Shown one piece after another: positions 1 to 8,576 of a stretch of DNA of 64,000 bases; the stretch's first letter is position 1; each line of letters starts with the position of its first letter. The stretch covers positions 186,001 through 250,000 of the forward strand of contig NZ_JBMNUS010000001.1 of NCBI RefSeq assembly GCF_050946405.1, in the 5' to 3' direction. The notes below the pieces were generated by a model. The model ran no database searches, was not told where the DNA came from, and saw only the letters and a program-made list of their open reading frames with translations. Source of the DNA: Pseudochelatococcus sp050946405. GTDB taxonomy: Bacteria > Pseudomonadota > Alphaproteobacteria > Rhizobiales > Beijerinckiaceae. The translations under genes and the position numbers were made by a program.

Positions 1-2
1 GG

Positions 3-1337
3 AAGGCGAAGGAGCTGGCGCGCACCATCGTCTCCGGCCCCATCGGCGGCGTGATCGGCGCGAAATATCTCGGCGAGGTGCTGGGCTACAAGAACATCGC
101 CTGTTCGGACATCGGCGGCACCTCCTTCGACGTGGCGCTGATCACGCAGGGCGAACTCACCATCAAGAACGACCCGGACATGGCGCGCCTCGTGCTCTCC
201 CTGCCGCTCGTGGCGATGGACTCGGTGGGCGCGGGCGCGGGCAGCTTCATCCGCCTCGATCCCTACACGAAGGCGATCAAGCTCGGTCCCGACTCCGCCG
301 GCTACCGGGTGGGCGTGTGCTGGGCCGACAGCGGCATCGAGACGGTCTCCATCTCGGACTGCCACGTCGTTCTCGGCTATCTCAACCCGGACAACTTCCT
401 GGGGGGCGCGATCAAGCTCGACCGCGACCGCGCGGTGGCCGCCATCAAGGCGCAGATCGCCGACCCGCTGGGGCTCTCGGTCGAGGACGCGGCGGCGGGC
501 GTGATCGAACTGCTCGATTCCGACCTGCGCGACTATCTGCGCTCGATGATCTCGGGCAAGGGCTACAGCCCGTCGAGCTTCGTGTGCTTCTCCTACGGCG
601 GCGCCGGGCCGGTGCATACCTACGGCTACACGGAGGGCCTCGGCTTCGAGGACGTGATCGTGCCGGCATGGGCGGCGGGTTTCTCGGCCTTCGGCTGCGC
701 GGCGGCCGATTTCGAATACCGCTACGACAAGAGCCTCGACATCAACCTCGCCCCCGATGCGCCCGACGACCAGCGTGAGGCGGCGTCGAAGACGCTACAG
801 GCCGCGTGGGAGGAGCTGCGCGAGAACGTGCTGGAGGAATTCAGGCTGAACGGCTATTCGGCGGATCAGGTCACGCTGACGCCCGGATACCGCATGCAGT
901 ATCGCGGACAGCTCAACGACCTTGAAATCGAATCGCCGCTCCCCGCGGTCGCCACGACCGAGGACTGGAACCGGCTCGTCGATGCCTTCAACGACACCTA
1001 CGGGCGCGTCTACGCGGCTTCCGCCCGCTCGCCGGAGCTGGGCTATTCGGTGACGGGCGCGATCATGCGCGGTTCGGTGCCGATTCCGAAGCCCAAGATC
1101 CCGAAGGAAGCCGAACACGGCCCGACGCCGCCCGAAGAAGCGTTCCTCGGCACGCGCAAATTCTACCGCAAGAAGCGCTGGGTCGACGCGCAGCTCTATC
1201 GCATGGAGACTCTGCTGCCGGGCAACCGCATCACCGGCCCCGCGATCATCGAATCGGACGCCACGACCTTCGTCGTGCCGGACGGGTTCGAGACGTGGCT
1301 CGACGGCCACCGCCTGTTCCACCTCAAGGAAGTGTGA
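3..1337 (+). CDS. acxA: Acetone carboxylase beta subunit (hydantoinase A/oxoprolinase family), 5'-truncated by the window edge
   Basis: The reading frame is open from the first base of the window, so only the C-terminal part (about 444 residues of a family that is usually about 715) is present. Near the start are the motif SGPIGGVIGA and then DIGGTSFDVALI, the glycine-rich phosphate-binding segments of the hydantoinase A/oxoprolinase ATPase fold. The next two genes match the alpha and gamma subunits of acetone carboxylase in size and motifs, which separates this from hydantoinase and acetophenone carboxylase. In the known enzyme the beta subunit uses ATP to activate acetone (and bicarbonate) for condensation to acetoacetate. 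The stop lies 37 bases before acxB. The start and promoter are outside the window. Confidence 0.85.
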   Translation, partial: KAKELARTIVSGPIGGVIGAKYLGEVLGYKNIACSDIGGTSFDVALITQGELTIKNDPDMARLVLSLPLVAMDSVGAGAGSFIRLDPYTKAIKLGPDSAGYRVGVCWADSGIETVSISDCHVVLGYLNPDNFLGGAIKLDRDRAVAAIKAQIADPLGLSVEDAAAGVIELLDSDLRDYLRSMISGKGYSPSSFVCFSYGGAGPVHTYGYTEGLGFEDVIVPAWAAGFSAFGCAAADFEYRYDKSLDINLAPDAPDDQREAASKTLQAAWEELRENVLEEFRLNGYSADQVTLTPGYRMQYRGQLNDLEIESPLPAVATTEDWNRLVDAFNDTYGRVYAASARSPELGYSVTGAIMRGSVPIPKPKIPKEAEHGPTPPEEAFLGTRKFYRKKRWVDAQLYRMETLLPGNRITGPAIIESDATTFVVPDGFETWLDGHRLFHLKEV

Positions 1338-1374
1338 GCTGTCACAACAAGATATTCGGAGAGGAAACGTCATC

Positions 1375-3702
1375 ATGAACGTCAATGTTCACAAGGATTC
1401 CCTCGCGGGGGCGGCGCGCGGCGTCGTGCGCGGCGGCGAGACGCTGAAGCAGCATCGCGACCGGCTGATGGATGCGACGAAGGCCAGCGGCCATTACGCC
1501 GGCCTCGAAAACCTGGAGCTGCGGGACAGCCAGCCCATTCTCTACAACAAGTTGTTCTCGCGCCTGCGCGCCGGCGTCGTGGACGCGCGCGAAACCGCCA
1601 AGAAGATCGCCGCCTCCCCCATCGTGGAGCAGGAAGGCGAGCTGTGCTTCACGCTCTACAACGCGGCCGGCGATTCCATCCTCACCTCGACGGGCATCAT
1701 CATCCACGTCGGCACCATGGGCGCGGCGATCAAGTACATGATCGAGAACGGCTGGGAACAAAACCCCGGTATCAAGGACAAAGACATCTTCTGTAACAAC
1801 GATGCGCTCATCGGCAACGTGCATCCGTGCGACATCCACACCATCGTGCCGATCTTCTGGGAAGGCGAGCTGATCGGCTGGGTCGGCGGCGTCACCCACG
1901 TCATCGACACGGGCTCCGTCGGTCCGGGCTCGATGTCGACGGGGCAGGTGCAGCGCTTCGGCGACGGCTATTCCATCACCTGCCGCAAGGTCGGCGCCGA
2001 CGACACGCTGTTCCGCGACTGGCTGCACGAGAGCCAGCGCATGGTGCGCACCACCCGCTACTGGGTGCTCGACGAGCGCACCCGCGTCGCTGGCTGCCAT
2101 ATGATCCGCAAGCTGGTCGAGGAAGTGATCGCCGAGGAGGGCATCGAGAACTACTGGAAGTTCGCCTACGAGGCAGTGGAACACGGCCGTCAGGGCCTGC
2201 AAAACCGCATCAAGGCGATGACCATCCCCGGCAAGTACCGGCAGGTCGGTTTCGTCGACGTGCCCTACGACCACCCGGACGTGCGCGTGCCTTCCGACTT
2301 CGCGAAGGTCAACACCATCATGCACACGCCTTCCGAAATCACCATCCGGGGCGACGGCACCTGGCGGCTCGATTTCGACGGCTCCTCGCGCTGGGGCTGG
2401 CACACGTACAACGCCCATGCGGTGAGTTTCACCTCCGGCATCTGGGTGATGATGACGCAAACGCTGATCCCCTCGGAGATGATCAACGACGGCGCGGCCT
2501 ACGGCACCGAATTCCGGCTGCCGAAAGGCACCTGGATGAACCCGGACGACCGGCGCGTCGCCTTCTCCTACGCCTGGCACTTCCTCGTCTCGTCGTGGAC
2601 GTCGCTGTGGCGCGGCCTCAGCCGCTCGTACTTCGGGCGCGGCTATCTGGAGGAAGTGAATTCCGGCAACGCCAACACGTCGAACTGGCTGCAAGGCGGC
2701 GGCTTCAACCAGTATGACGAGATCCACGCCGTCAACTCCTTCGAGTCCGCCGCCGAAGGCACCGGCGCCAGCGCCGTGAAGGACGGCCTCGACCACGCCG
2801 CCGCCATCTGGAACCCGGAAGGCGACATGGGCGACATGGAGATCTGGGAACTGGCCGAGCCGCTCGTCTATCTGGGGCGCAAGATCAAGACGAACTCCGC
2901 CGGCTACGGCAAGTATCGCGGCGGCTGCGGCTTCGAGAGCCTGCGCATGGTCTGGAACGCCAAGGACTGGACCATGTTCTTCATGGGCAACGGCCACATC
3001 ACCTCCGACTGGGGGCTGATGGGCGGCTATCCCGCCGCCTCCGGCTATCGCTTCGCCGCGCACAAGACCAACATCAAGGCGCTCATCGAGGAAGGCAAGC
3101 CGCTGCCGCTGGGCGGCGACACCGACCCGGAAAACCCCGAATGGGACAGCCTGCTGCCCGCCGCGCAGATCAAGCGCGACAAGCAGGCGATCACCACCGA
3201 GGAAATGTTCGCCGACTACGATCTCTACCTCAACTACCTGCGCGGCGGCCCCGGCTTCGGCGATCCGCTCGACCGCGAGACGCGGCGCATCCAGGAAGAC
3301 CTCGACGGCGGCTATCTGCTGCCCCGCTTCGCCGAGCGCGTCTACGGCGCGGTGCTGAAGGACGAGAACGGCCGCAAGGTCATCGACGAAGCGGCGACGC
3401 TGGCGCGGCGCGAGGAAATCCGCAAGGAGCGCATCGCCAGGTCCGAGCCCGTCTCCGACTGGCTGGCGCGGGAACGCGAGAAGATCGTCGCCAAACAGGC
3501 GGAAACGCAGGTGCAGCAGATGTTCGCCGCCTCCTTCAAGCTCAGCCCCCGCTTCCTCGCCGACTTCAAGGCGTTCTGGAAGTTGCCGGCGGATTGGGAA
3601 CTGAAGGAGGAAGACCTCGATATCCCGAGCTACGGCGCGAACTACTCGATGGACGTCTCCGAACTGCCGGACGTCACCACGGTGAAGTTCGTCGACGAAT
3701 GA
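1375..3702 (+). CDS. acxB: Acetone carboxylase alpha subunit (hydantoinase B family)
   Basis: This 775-residue protein has almost exactly the length of the Xanthobacter acetone carboxylase alpha subunit and belongs to the hydantoinase B/oxoprolinase family. Internal landmarks include the segment NNDALIGNVHPCDIHTI near residue 140 and GPGFGDPLDRE near residue 625. In the known enzyme the alpha subunit carries the manganese site where activated acetone and carboxyphosphate-derived CO2 combine to form acetoacetate. This assignment rests on family knowledge; I did not locate each ligand. The ATG at 1375 has a good Shine-Dalgarno sequence, GGAGAGGAAA, at 1358-1367. It lies 37 bases after acxA and 67 bases before the chosen acxC start, on the same strand, consistent with an acxABC operon in the usual order. 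Confidence 0.88.
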   Translation: MNVNVHKDSLAGAARGVVRGGETLKQHRDRLMDATKASGHYAGLENLELRDSQPILYNKLFSRLRAGVVDARETAKKIAASPIVEQEGELCFTLYNAAGDSILTSTGIIIHVGTMGAAIKYMIENGWEQNPGIKDKDIFCNNDALIGNVHPCDIHTIVPIFWEGELIGWVGGVTHVIDTGSVGPGSMSTGQVQRFGDGYSITCRKVGADDTLFRDWLHESQRMVRTTRYWVLDERTRVAGCHMIRKLVEEVIAEEGIENYWKFAYEAVEHGRQGLQNRIKAMTIPGKYRQVGFVDVPYDHPDVRVPSDFAKVNTIMHTPSEITIRGDGTWRLDFDGSSRWGWHTYNAHAVSFTSGIWVMMTQTLIPSEMINDGAAYGTEFRLPKGTWMNPDDRRVAFSYAWHFLVSSWTSLWRGLSRSYFGRGYLEEVNSGNANTSNWLQGGGFNQYDEIHAVNSFESAAEGTGASAVKDGLDHAAAIWNPEGDMGDMEIWELAEPLVYLGRKIKTNSAGYGKYRGGCGFESLRMVWNAKDWTMFFMGNGHITSDWGLMGGYPAASGYRFAAHKTNIKALIEEGKPLPLGGDTDPENPEWDSLLPAAQIKRDKQAITTEEMFADYDLYLNYLRGGPGFGDPLDRETRRIQEDLDGGYLLPRFAERVYGAVLKDENGRKVIDEAATLARREEIRKERIARSEPVSDWLAREREKIVAKQAETQVQQMFAASFKLSPRFLADFKAFWKLPADWELKEEDLDIPSYGANYSMDVSELPDVTTVKFVDE

Positions 3703-3710
3703 CGTCATCA

Positions 3711-3730
3711 GGGGCGGCATGCGCCGCCCC
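3711..3730 (+). other. Perfect stem-loop between acxB and acxC
   Basis: Eight bases GGGGCGGC pair with GCCGCCCC around an ATGC loop, immediately after the acxB stop. There is no T-run, so this is not a good intrinsic terminator. It may protect the 3' end of an acxAB mRNA or tune the level of acxC. The structure is read directly; the role is inference. Confidence 0.55.
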
Positions 3731-3769
3731 GCTCACGCGAGAGTTCAAGAAAATCCGGAGGAAATGACA

Positions 3770-4279
3770 ATGGCTTCATACACCCGCACCAAGATCGCGG
3801 ACCTCGTCGACGGCACCATCGACCACGACACCCTGCACCAGATGCTGTCGACGCCGAAGGACCCCGACCGCTTCGTCACCTACATCGACATCCTGCAGGA
3901 GCGCGTGAAGTGGGACGACCGCATCCTGCTGCCGCTGGGGCCGAAGCTCTACATCGTCCAGCGCAAGGATACGAAGCAATGGGTGGTGCGCTGCGAGTGC
4001 GGCCACGACTTCTGCGACGCCAGCGAGAACTGGAAGCTGCACGCGCGCGTGCGCGTGCGCGATACGCAGGCCGATATCGAGGAAATCTACCCGAAGCTCA
4101 TGGCCCCGACAGCAACGTGGCAGGTGCTGCGCGAATATTACTGCCCGGATTGCGGCACCCTGCTCGACGTGGAGGCGCCGACGCCGTGGTATCCGGTCAT
4201 TCACGATTTCGAACCGGATATCGACACCTTCTATCGCGACTGGCTGAACCTGCCGGTGCCCGAGCGCGCCCGGGTGTAA
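3770..4279 (+). CDS. acxC: Acetone carboxylase gamma subunit
   Basis: The product is a small protein of 169 residues with two cysteine pairs, CECGHDFC and CPDCGTL, that look like a zinc site, as described for the gamma subunit of acetone carboxylase. Length and the motif MLSTPKDPDRFVTY near the N-terminus fit the family. Three in-frame starts compete. The ATG at 3770 sits 8 bases after GGAGG (3757-3761), whereas the ATG at 3764 is only 2 bases away and the 3719 start lies in the intergenic hairpin, so 3770 is chosen. It completes the (alpha beta gamma)2 enzyme that carboxylates acetone to acetoacetate, and it is the last gene before a strong terminator. Confidence 0.88.
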   Translation: MASYTRTKIADLVDGTIDHDTLHQMLSTPKDPDRFVTYIDILQERVKWDDRILLPLGPKLYIVQRKDTKQWVVRCECGHDFCDASENWKLHARVRVRDTQADIEEIYPKLMAPTATWQVLREYYCPDCGTLLDVEAPTPWYPVIHDFEPDIDTFYRDWLNLPVPERARV

Positions 4280-4369
4280 CGCGCGCGGCATGCGTCTGAA
4301 ACAATGGACTGTCAGGTTTGAACCGATCCGGCAGGACCGGTTCATCCTCCAGCCTCATCGTGCCCAACT

Positions 4370-4406
4370 GGGGAAGGCATCTCTGACGGCCTTCCCCGTT
4401 TTTCTT
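4370..4406 (+). terminator. Intrinsic terminator of the acx operon
   Basis: GGGGAAGGC at 4370-4378 pairs perfectly with GCCTTCCCC at 4389-4397 (9 bp, 10-base loop), followed by GTTTTTCTT. It lies 90 bases after the acxC stop and reads correctly only on the + strand, where it ends the acetone carboxylase transcript before the convergent FMN reductase gene. Confidence 0.9.
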
Positions 4407-4421
4407 CAGGCTGTATCCGCC

Positions 4422-4988
4422 TCAGCCCTTGCGGTTCGCCGCGATCCAGGCGGCGAAATCGGAGACGAACCCGGCAAGGAAGTTCCGCGTGCCCTCGTTG
4501 GTCAGCCGCCCCTCGTCGTCCAGCAGCTTGCCGATGCCGCCGACATAGGCTTCCGGCTGTTGCAAGGTCGGCACGTTGAGGAACACCAGCGACTGCCGCA
4601 GGTGATGGTTGGCGCCGAAGCCGCCGATCGCGCCGGGCGATACGCTGACCACCGCGCCGGGCTTGCCGCTCCACACGCTCTGCCCGTAGGGGCGGGAGCC
4701 GACATCGAGCGCGTTCTTCAGCACCGCCGGCACCGAACGGTTATACTCGGGCGTCACGAACAGCACGGCGTCGAAGGCTTTCACCTTCTCGCGAAAGGCG
4801 GTCCACGCCACCGGCGGCGTGCCCTCGTCATCGAGATCCTGATTGTAGAGGGGAAGGTCGCCGATCTCGACGATTTCCAGATTCAGGCTGTCGCCGGCGA
4901 GCCCGGCGAGAATATGGGCGACCTTGCGGTTGAAGGATGCCTTGCGCAAGCTGCCGACGAACACGGCAACGGAAGCGGGATTGCTCAT
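4422..4988 (-). CDS. NADPH-dependent FMN reductase family protein (flavodoxin-like quinone/azo reductase)
   Basis: The 188-residue protein has the flavodoxin-like fold of the FMN_red family: the phosphate-binding loop GSLRKASFN at residues 12-20 and the signature TPEYNRSVP from residue 79. Related enzymes (ChrR, YieF, NADPH:FMN or quinone reductases) pass two electrons from NAD(P)H to flavin, quinones or chromate; the substrate here cannot be read from sequence. The ATG at 4988 is 48 bases downstream of the addA stop on the same strand, so it may be the last gene of the addBA operon. Its end faces the acx terminator. Confidence 0.85.
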   Translation of the reverse strand: MSNPASVAVFVGSLRKASFNRKVAHILAGLAGDSLNLEIVEIGDLPLYNQDLDDEGTPPVAWTAFREKVKAFDAVLFVTPEYNRSVPAVLKNALDVGSRPYGQSVWSGKPGAVVSVSPGAIGGFGANHHLRQSLVFLNVPTLQQPEAYVGGIGKLLDDEGRLTNEGTRNFLAGFVSDFAAWIAANRKG

Positions 4989-5036
4989 GAAGGATGCCTT
5001 TCCGGGATCAGGGGGCCGATACGGCCGGGCGCCATC

Positions 5037-8000
5037 CTATACCGGATCGCCATCCGCCGCCATATCCCGGCCCCCGGCGAGCCCCGGCCGACGCAGCGCC
5101 TGATCCAGCCGCGCCTGCGGCACTTCCAGCACCGCCGGCCCCGCTGTGTGGATGAGGAAGGCGCGCACCTCGCGCGCCGGCATGATCTGCCGCAGCAGCG
5201 CGCCGTAAAGCGCGAGCTGCGCGACATGCGAGGGCCGGATGCCGCCCGGCGGCGGCGCGCCGGTCTTGAAATCCGCGATGTGCACTTCACCCTCCGCGAG
5301 CGCGAGCCGGTCGATGCGGCCGGAAACGGGCAGCACGCGGCCGTCCGGCAGCTCAACGTTGCCGGCAAGCGCCACCTCCGCCCGGCTCTCCGGCCCGAAC
5401 AGCGCGGCCAGTGCCGGCGCGGCCAGCACGTCGAGCGCCGCCGTCACGATCCGGGCGCGTTCCGCCTCCGGCATCCGCGCGGCGCGGGCCTTCACGAACC
5501 CCTCCGCGGCACCGGTCCGCGCCGCCGCCGGCAGGCCCGGCAGCCGTTCGATCAGCGCATGCACGAGCCGGCCGTGCAGACGGGCGGCGGCGGCCGGCGT
5601 TTCCGCGGCGCGGTCCGGCCGGTCGGCGGCGGCGAGCGCGCTGGAAGGGCGCAGGGGCGGCGCGGGCTCGGCCTCGGGGCGGACGGGCGCGGCGAGCCAG
5701 TCCGGCGCGGCATGCGGCGAGGCCTCCCAAACCGCTTGCGGCGGACGGGCGGGAAGCGGCTTGTCGGGCGTCAGCCACCGCAGCACCTCGCCGCCCTCCT
5801 CGCGCGCCACGCGCACGAGACGCGCCGCGCCCGCCGCCTCCGGCGCGCGTTCGAGCCCGTTGAGGACCATGCCGGTCCAGCTTTCGGCAGGCGGGCGGGG
5901 GGCGCCCTCGCCGCCCTCGTCCGGCGGCGCGCGGTTGATGGCGGAGGCGACGATGAGGCGGTTCCTCGCGCGCGTCAGCGCCACGTAAAGCAGGCGGTTG
6001 TTTTCCTCCGCCGCCTTGCGGCGCAGCACCGCGCGCGCCTCGGCGACAGGCGCGGGATCGTGCTTCTCGCCCGGCGACCAGACGGGCACGGCGACCGTCT
6101 CGCCGTCCACGACGACCTCGACCTCGATCAGTTTCGGATCGTGGCGGCCGTCCGGTTTCTCGCCGCCGTCGGCGAGGAAGACGACCGGCGCTTCCAGCCC
6201 CTTCGCGCCGTGCACCGTCATCACGCGCACCTCGTCGCGCGTGTCGTCCATGTCGCGCTTGATGTCGCCGGTCGCGCCCTCGAAGGCATTCAGAAAACCC
6301 GTGAGCGAGGGCGGAAAGCGCCGCTCGTGATCGAGCGCCTGCGCCAGAAAGGCGTCGATGGCGTCGCCCGCTTCCGCGCCCAGCCGCGAAACGAGCGCCC
6401 GGCGCGCCCCGCAAGGCCCGAGCAGGGTGGCGTAGAAGCCGAACGGCCCGGCGGGCGATCCCTTTCGCACCACGAGATCGCGCCACTGCGTCAGCGCCGC
6501 GAGCCCGCGCAGCGCCGCCGCATCGCCCGCCGCCGCCGACAGCCGCAGCGCGTCGACCAGCGGCGTTCCCGCCTCCCGCGTCGCGGCGATGCGCACGAGA
6601 TCCTCGTCGTCCCAGCCGACGAGCGGCGATTTCAGCGCGGCCGCCAGCGTCAGGTCGTCGCGGGGCAGCAGCGCCGCGCGGCCCGCCGCCACGAGATCGC
6701 GCACGCCGATATGCTCCGCCACCGTCAGCCGGTCGGCGCCCGCCACCGGCACGCCGGCGTCCTTCAGCGCGCGGATGACGGCCTCGAAAAACGCGCCGCG
6801 CTTGCGCACCAGCACCAGCACGTCGCCGGGCGCGACGGGCCGGCCGGTTTCGTCGCCCCGCTCCATCCAGCGGCGGATGGCGGCGGCGATGCGGCGCGCG
6901 AGCCGCACCGGCGGGGCGGACCCTTCCGGCTCATCCAGCGGCAGCGCCCAGGCGTCGGCGTCCGGGGCGGCGGCCTTCCACTCGGTTTCCCACACCTCCA
7001 CGATTCCCGGCGCGGAAGGGCGGGCGCTTTCATGAACGGGCGCGCCGGCATCGTCCGCGAACGACAGGCCCCGACGGTGCTCCGGCACCTCGAACACGGC
7101 GTCGACCGCCGACAGCACCTCCGGCGCGGAGCGAAACGACACCGTGAGTTCCACTTCCTCGAAGCGCATCCCGGCGGCCTGCGCGCGCGTGCGAAAATAC
7201 CGCCCGCTCGCCTCGAAGGCATGCGGGGCCGCGCCCTGAAAACCGTAGATCGACTGCTTGGGGTCGCCCACCGCGAACAGCGTGCGCCGGCGCACCGCCG
7301 CGCCCTCGCCCGCCGTGAACTCCTCCGCCAGCGTCCGCAGGATCGTCCATTGATCGGGCGAGGTATCCTGCGCCTCGTCGATCAGCACATGGTCGATGCC
7401 GGCGTCGAGCTTGTAGAGAATCCACGCAGCATCGGCGCGGCGCAGCAGCGCCACGGTGCGGGCGATGAGGTCGTCGAAATCGAGCGCGCCGCGCGCGTTC
7501 TTCAGCGCCTCCACGCGGCCGAACACGGCGTCCGCCAGCGTGAACAGCGCCCCCGTGCGCGCCACCGCCTCCGCCGCCTTCAGCCCGCCCAGCAGCGCGA
7601 ACACGCGGTCCCGCTCCGCCTCCAGCCGCTCCTTCAGCGCGGGGTCGACGGCCTTCGTCGCCAGGCGCTTGGCCGGCTCGCCCGCCTGCGTGAGAAAAAG
7701 CCCGCAATAGAGCGCGAAACGCTCCGCAAGATCGGCCGCCGCATGGGCGCGGCGAAAGCCCTCTGCGCGGTCCTTGTCCGTCTTGCCGCCCTGCGCCAGC
7801 GCGGCCGCGATCGCCGGCCACGTCTGCGGCGCGAGCCCGTCCTCCACGATCCTGCGGCGCAACTGCTCCGGCGTCTCGCCGGGCGACAGCCCGCACAGCG
7901 CGCCGAGCGCATCGAGTACGCGCGCGAGCACGTCGCCGCGCGCGTGCTCGCGCAGGAACGTCTTGCAGCGCAGCGCCGCACGCAGCGCGACGCCCACCGC

Positions 8001-8576
8001 CTCGTCGCCCGCCTCGTGCGATATCAGCGCCAGCGCCTGCGTCAGCGCCGGATCGCCGGCGCGCGCCGCCGCGATCAGCGCCTCGCGCGTCGCCTGTTCG
8101 AGCAGCTCCTGCGACATCGCCTCGTCCAGCACCTCGAAGCGCGCCGGCACGTTGGCCTCGAACGGAAAAAGATGCAGCAGCCGTTCGCAGAAGGCGTGAA
8201 TCGTCTCGATCTTCAGCCCGCCGGGCGTCTCCACCGCGCGCGCGAACAGCCGGCGCGCCTGCGCCAACCGGCCGGAAGCCGGCGTCTCGCCGGCAAGCGC
8301 CGCGAGCCTTCCCGACAGCGCCGCATCGTCCAGCGCCACCCACGCGCCGAGTTCATCGAACACGCGGTTGGCCATGTTCGCCGCCGCGGCCTTGGTGAAG
8401 GTGAGGCACAGGATGCGCGCCGGATCGACGCCCGCCAGCAGCAACCGCAACACGCGGTCCGCCAGCACCTTCGTCTTGCCCGATCCCGCATTGGCGGAAA
8501 CCCACGCCGAGGCGGCGGGATCGGCCGCGCGGCGCTGGTCGTAGCCGGTCTTGGCCGGCACCACGAAGTCGCTCAT
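5037..8576 (-). CDS. addA: Double-strand break repair helicase-nuclease AddA
   Basis: This UvrD/RecB-type helicase with a C-terminal nuclease is the ATP-driven subunit of AddAB, which resects DNA ends for RecA-dependent repair. Walker A (ANAGSGKT) is at residues 29-36. Helicase motif II reads VLIDEAQDTSPDQW, motif VI reads LLYVALTRARNRL, and the C-terminal RecB-nuclease signature is GRIDRL followed by DFKTG. The length of 1179 residues is normal for alphaproteobacterial AddA. The ATG at 8576 overlaps the addB stop in an ATGA; an upstream in-frame ATG at 8606 would overlap addB by 34 bases and is less likely. It is translated directly after addB and followed by an FMN reductase. Confidence 0.95.
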   Translation of the reverse strand: MSDFVVPAKTGYDQRRAADPAASAWVSANAGSGKTKVLADRVLRLLLAGVDPARILCLTFTKAAAANMANRVFDELGAWVALDDAALSGRLAALAGETPASGRLAQARRLFARAVETPGGLKIETIHAFCERLLHLFPFEANVPARFEVLDEAMSQELLEQATREALIAAARAGDPALTQALALISHEAGDEAVGVALRAALRCKTFLREHARGDVLARVLDALGALCGLSPGETPEQLRRRIVEDGLAPQTWPAIAAALAQGGKTDKDRAEGFRRAHAAADLAERFALYCGLFLTQAGEPAKRLATKAVDPALKERLEAERDRVFALLGGLKAAEAVARTGALFTLADAVFGRVEALKNARGALDFDDLIARTVALLRRADAAWILYKLDAGIDHVLIDEAQDTSPDQWTILRTLAEEFTAGEGAAVRRRTLFAVGDPKQSIYGFQGAAPHAFEASGRYFRTRAQAAGMRFEEVELTVSFRSAPEVLSAVDAVFEVPEHRRGLSFADDAGAPVHESARPSAPGIVEVWETEWKAAAPDADAWALPLDEPEGSAPPVRLARRIAAAIRRWMERGDETGRPVAPGDVLVLVRKRGAFFEAVIRALKDAGVPVAGADRLTVAEHIGVRDLVAAGRAALLPRDDLTLAAALKSPLVGWDDEDLVRIAATREAGTPLVDALRLSAAAGDAAALRGLAALTQWRDLVVRKGSPAGPFGFYATLLGPCGARRALVSRLGAEAGDAIDAFLAQALDHERRFPPSLTGFLNAFEGATGDIKRDMDDTRDEVRVMTVHGAKGLEAPVVFLADGGEKPDGRHDPKLIEVEVVVDGETVAVPVWSPGEKHDPAPVAEARAVLRRKAAEENNRLLYVALTRARNRLIVASAINRAPPDEGGEGAPRPPAESWTGMVLNGLERAPEAAGAARLVRVAREEGGEVLRWLTPDKPLPARPPQAVWEASPHAAPDWLAAPVRPEAEPAPPLRPSSALAAADRPDRAAETPAAAARLHGRLVHALIERLPGLPAAARTGAAEGFVKARAARMPEAERARIVTAALDVLAAPALAALFGPESRAEVALAGNVELPDGRVLPVSGRIDRLALAEGEVHIADFKTGAPPPGGIRPSHVAQLALYGALLRQIMPAREVRAFLIHTAGPAVLEVPQARLDQALRRPGLAGGRDMAADGDPV

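Noticed and set aside
1342..3720. A 792-codon frame opposite acxB
   Set aside because: It has the composition of a GC shadow, with no recognisable domain, and covers the acxB coding sequence.
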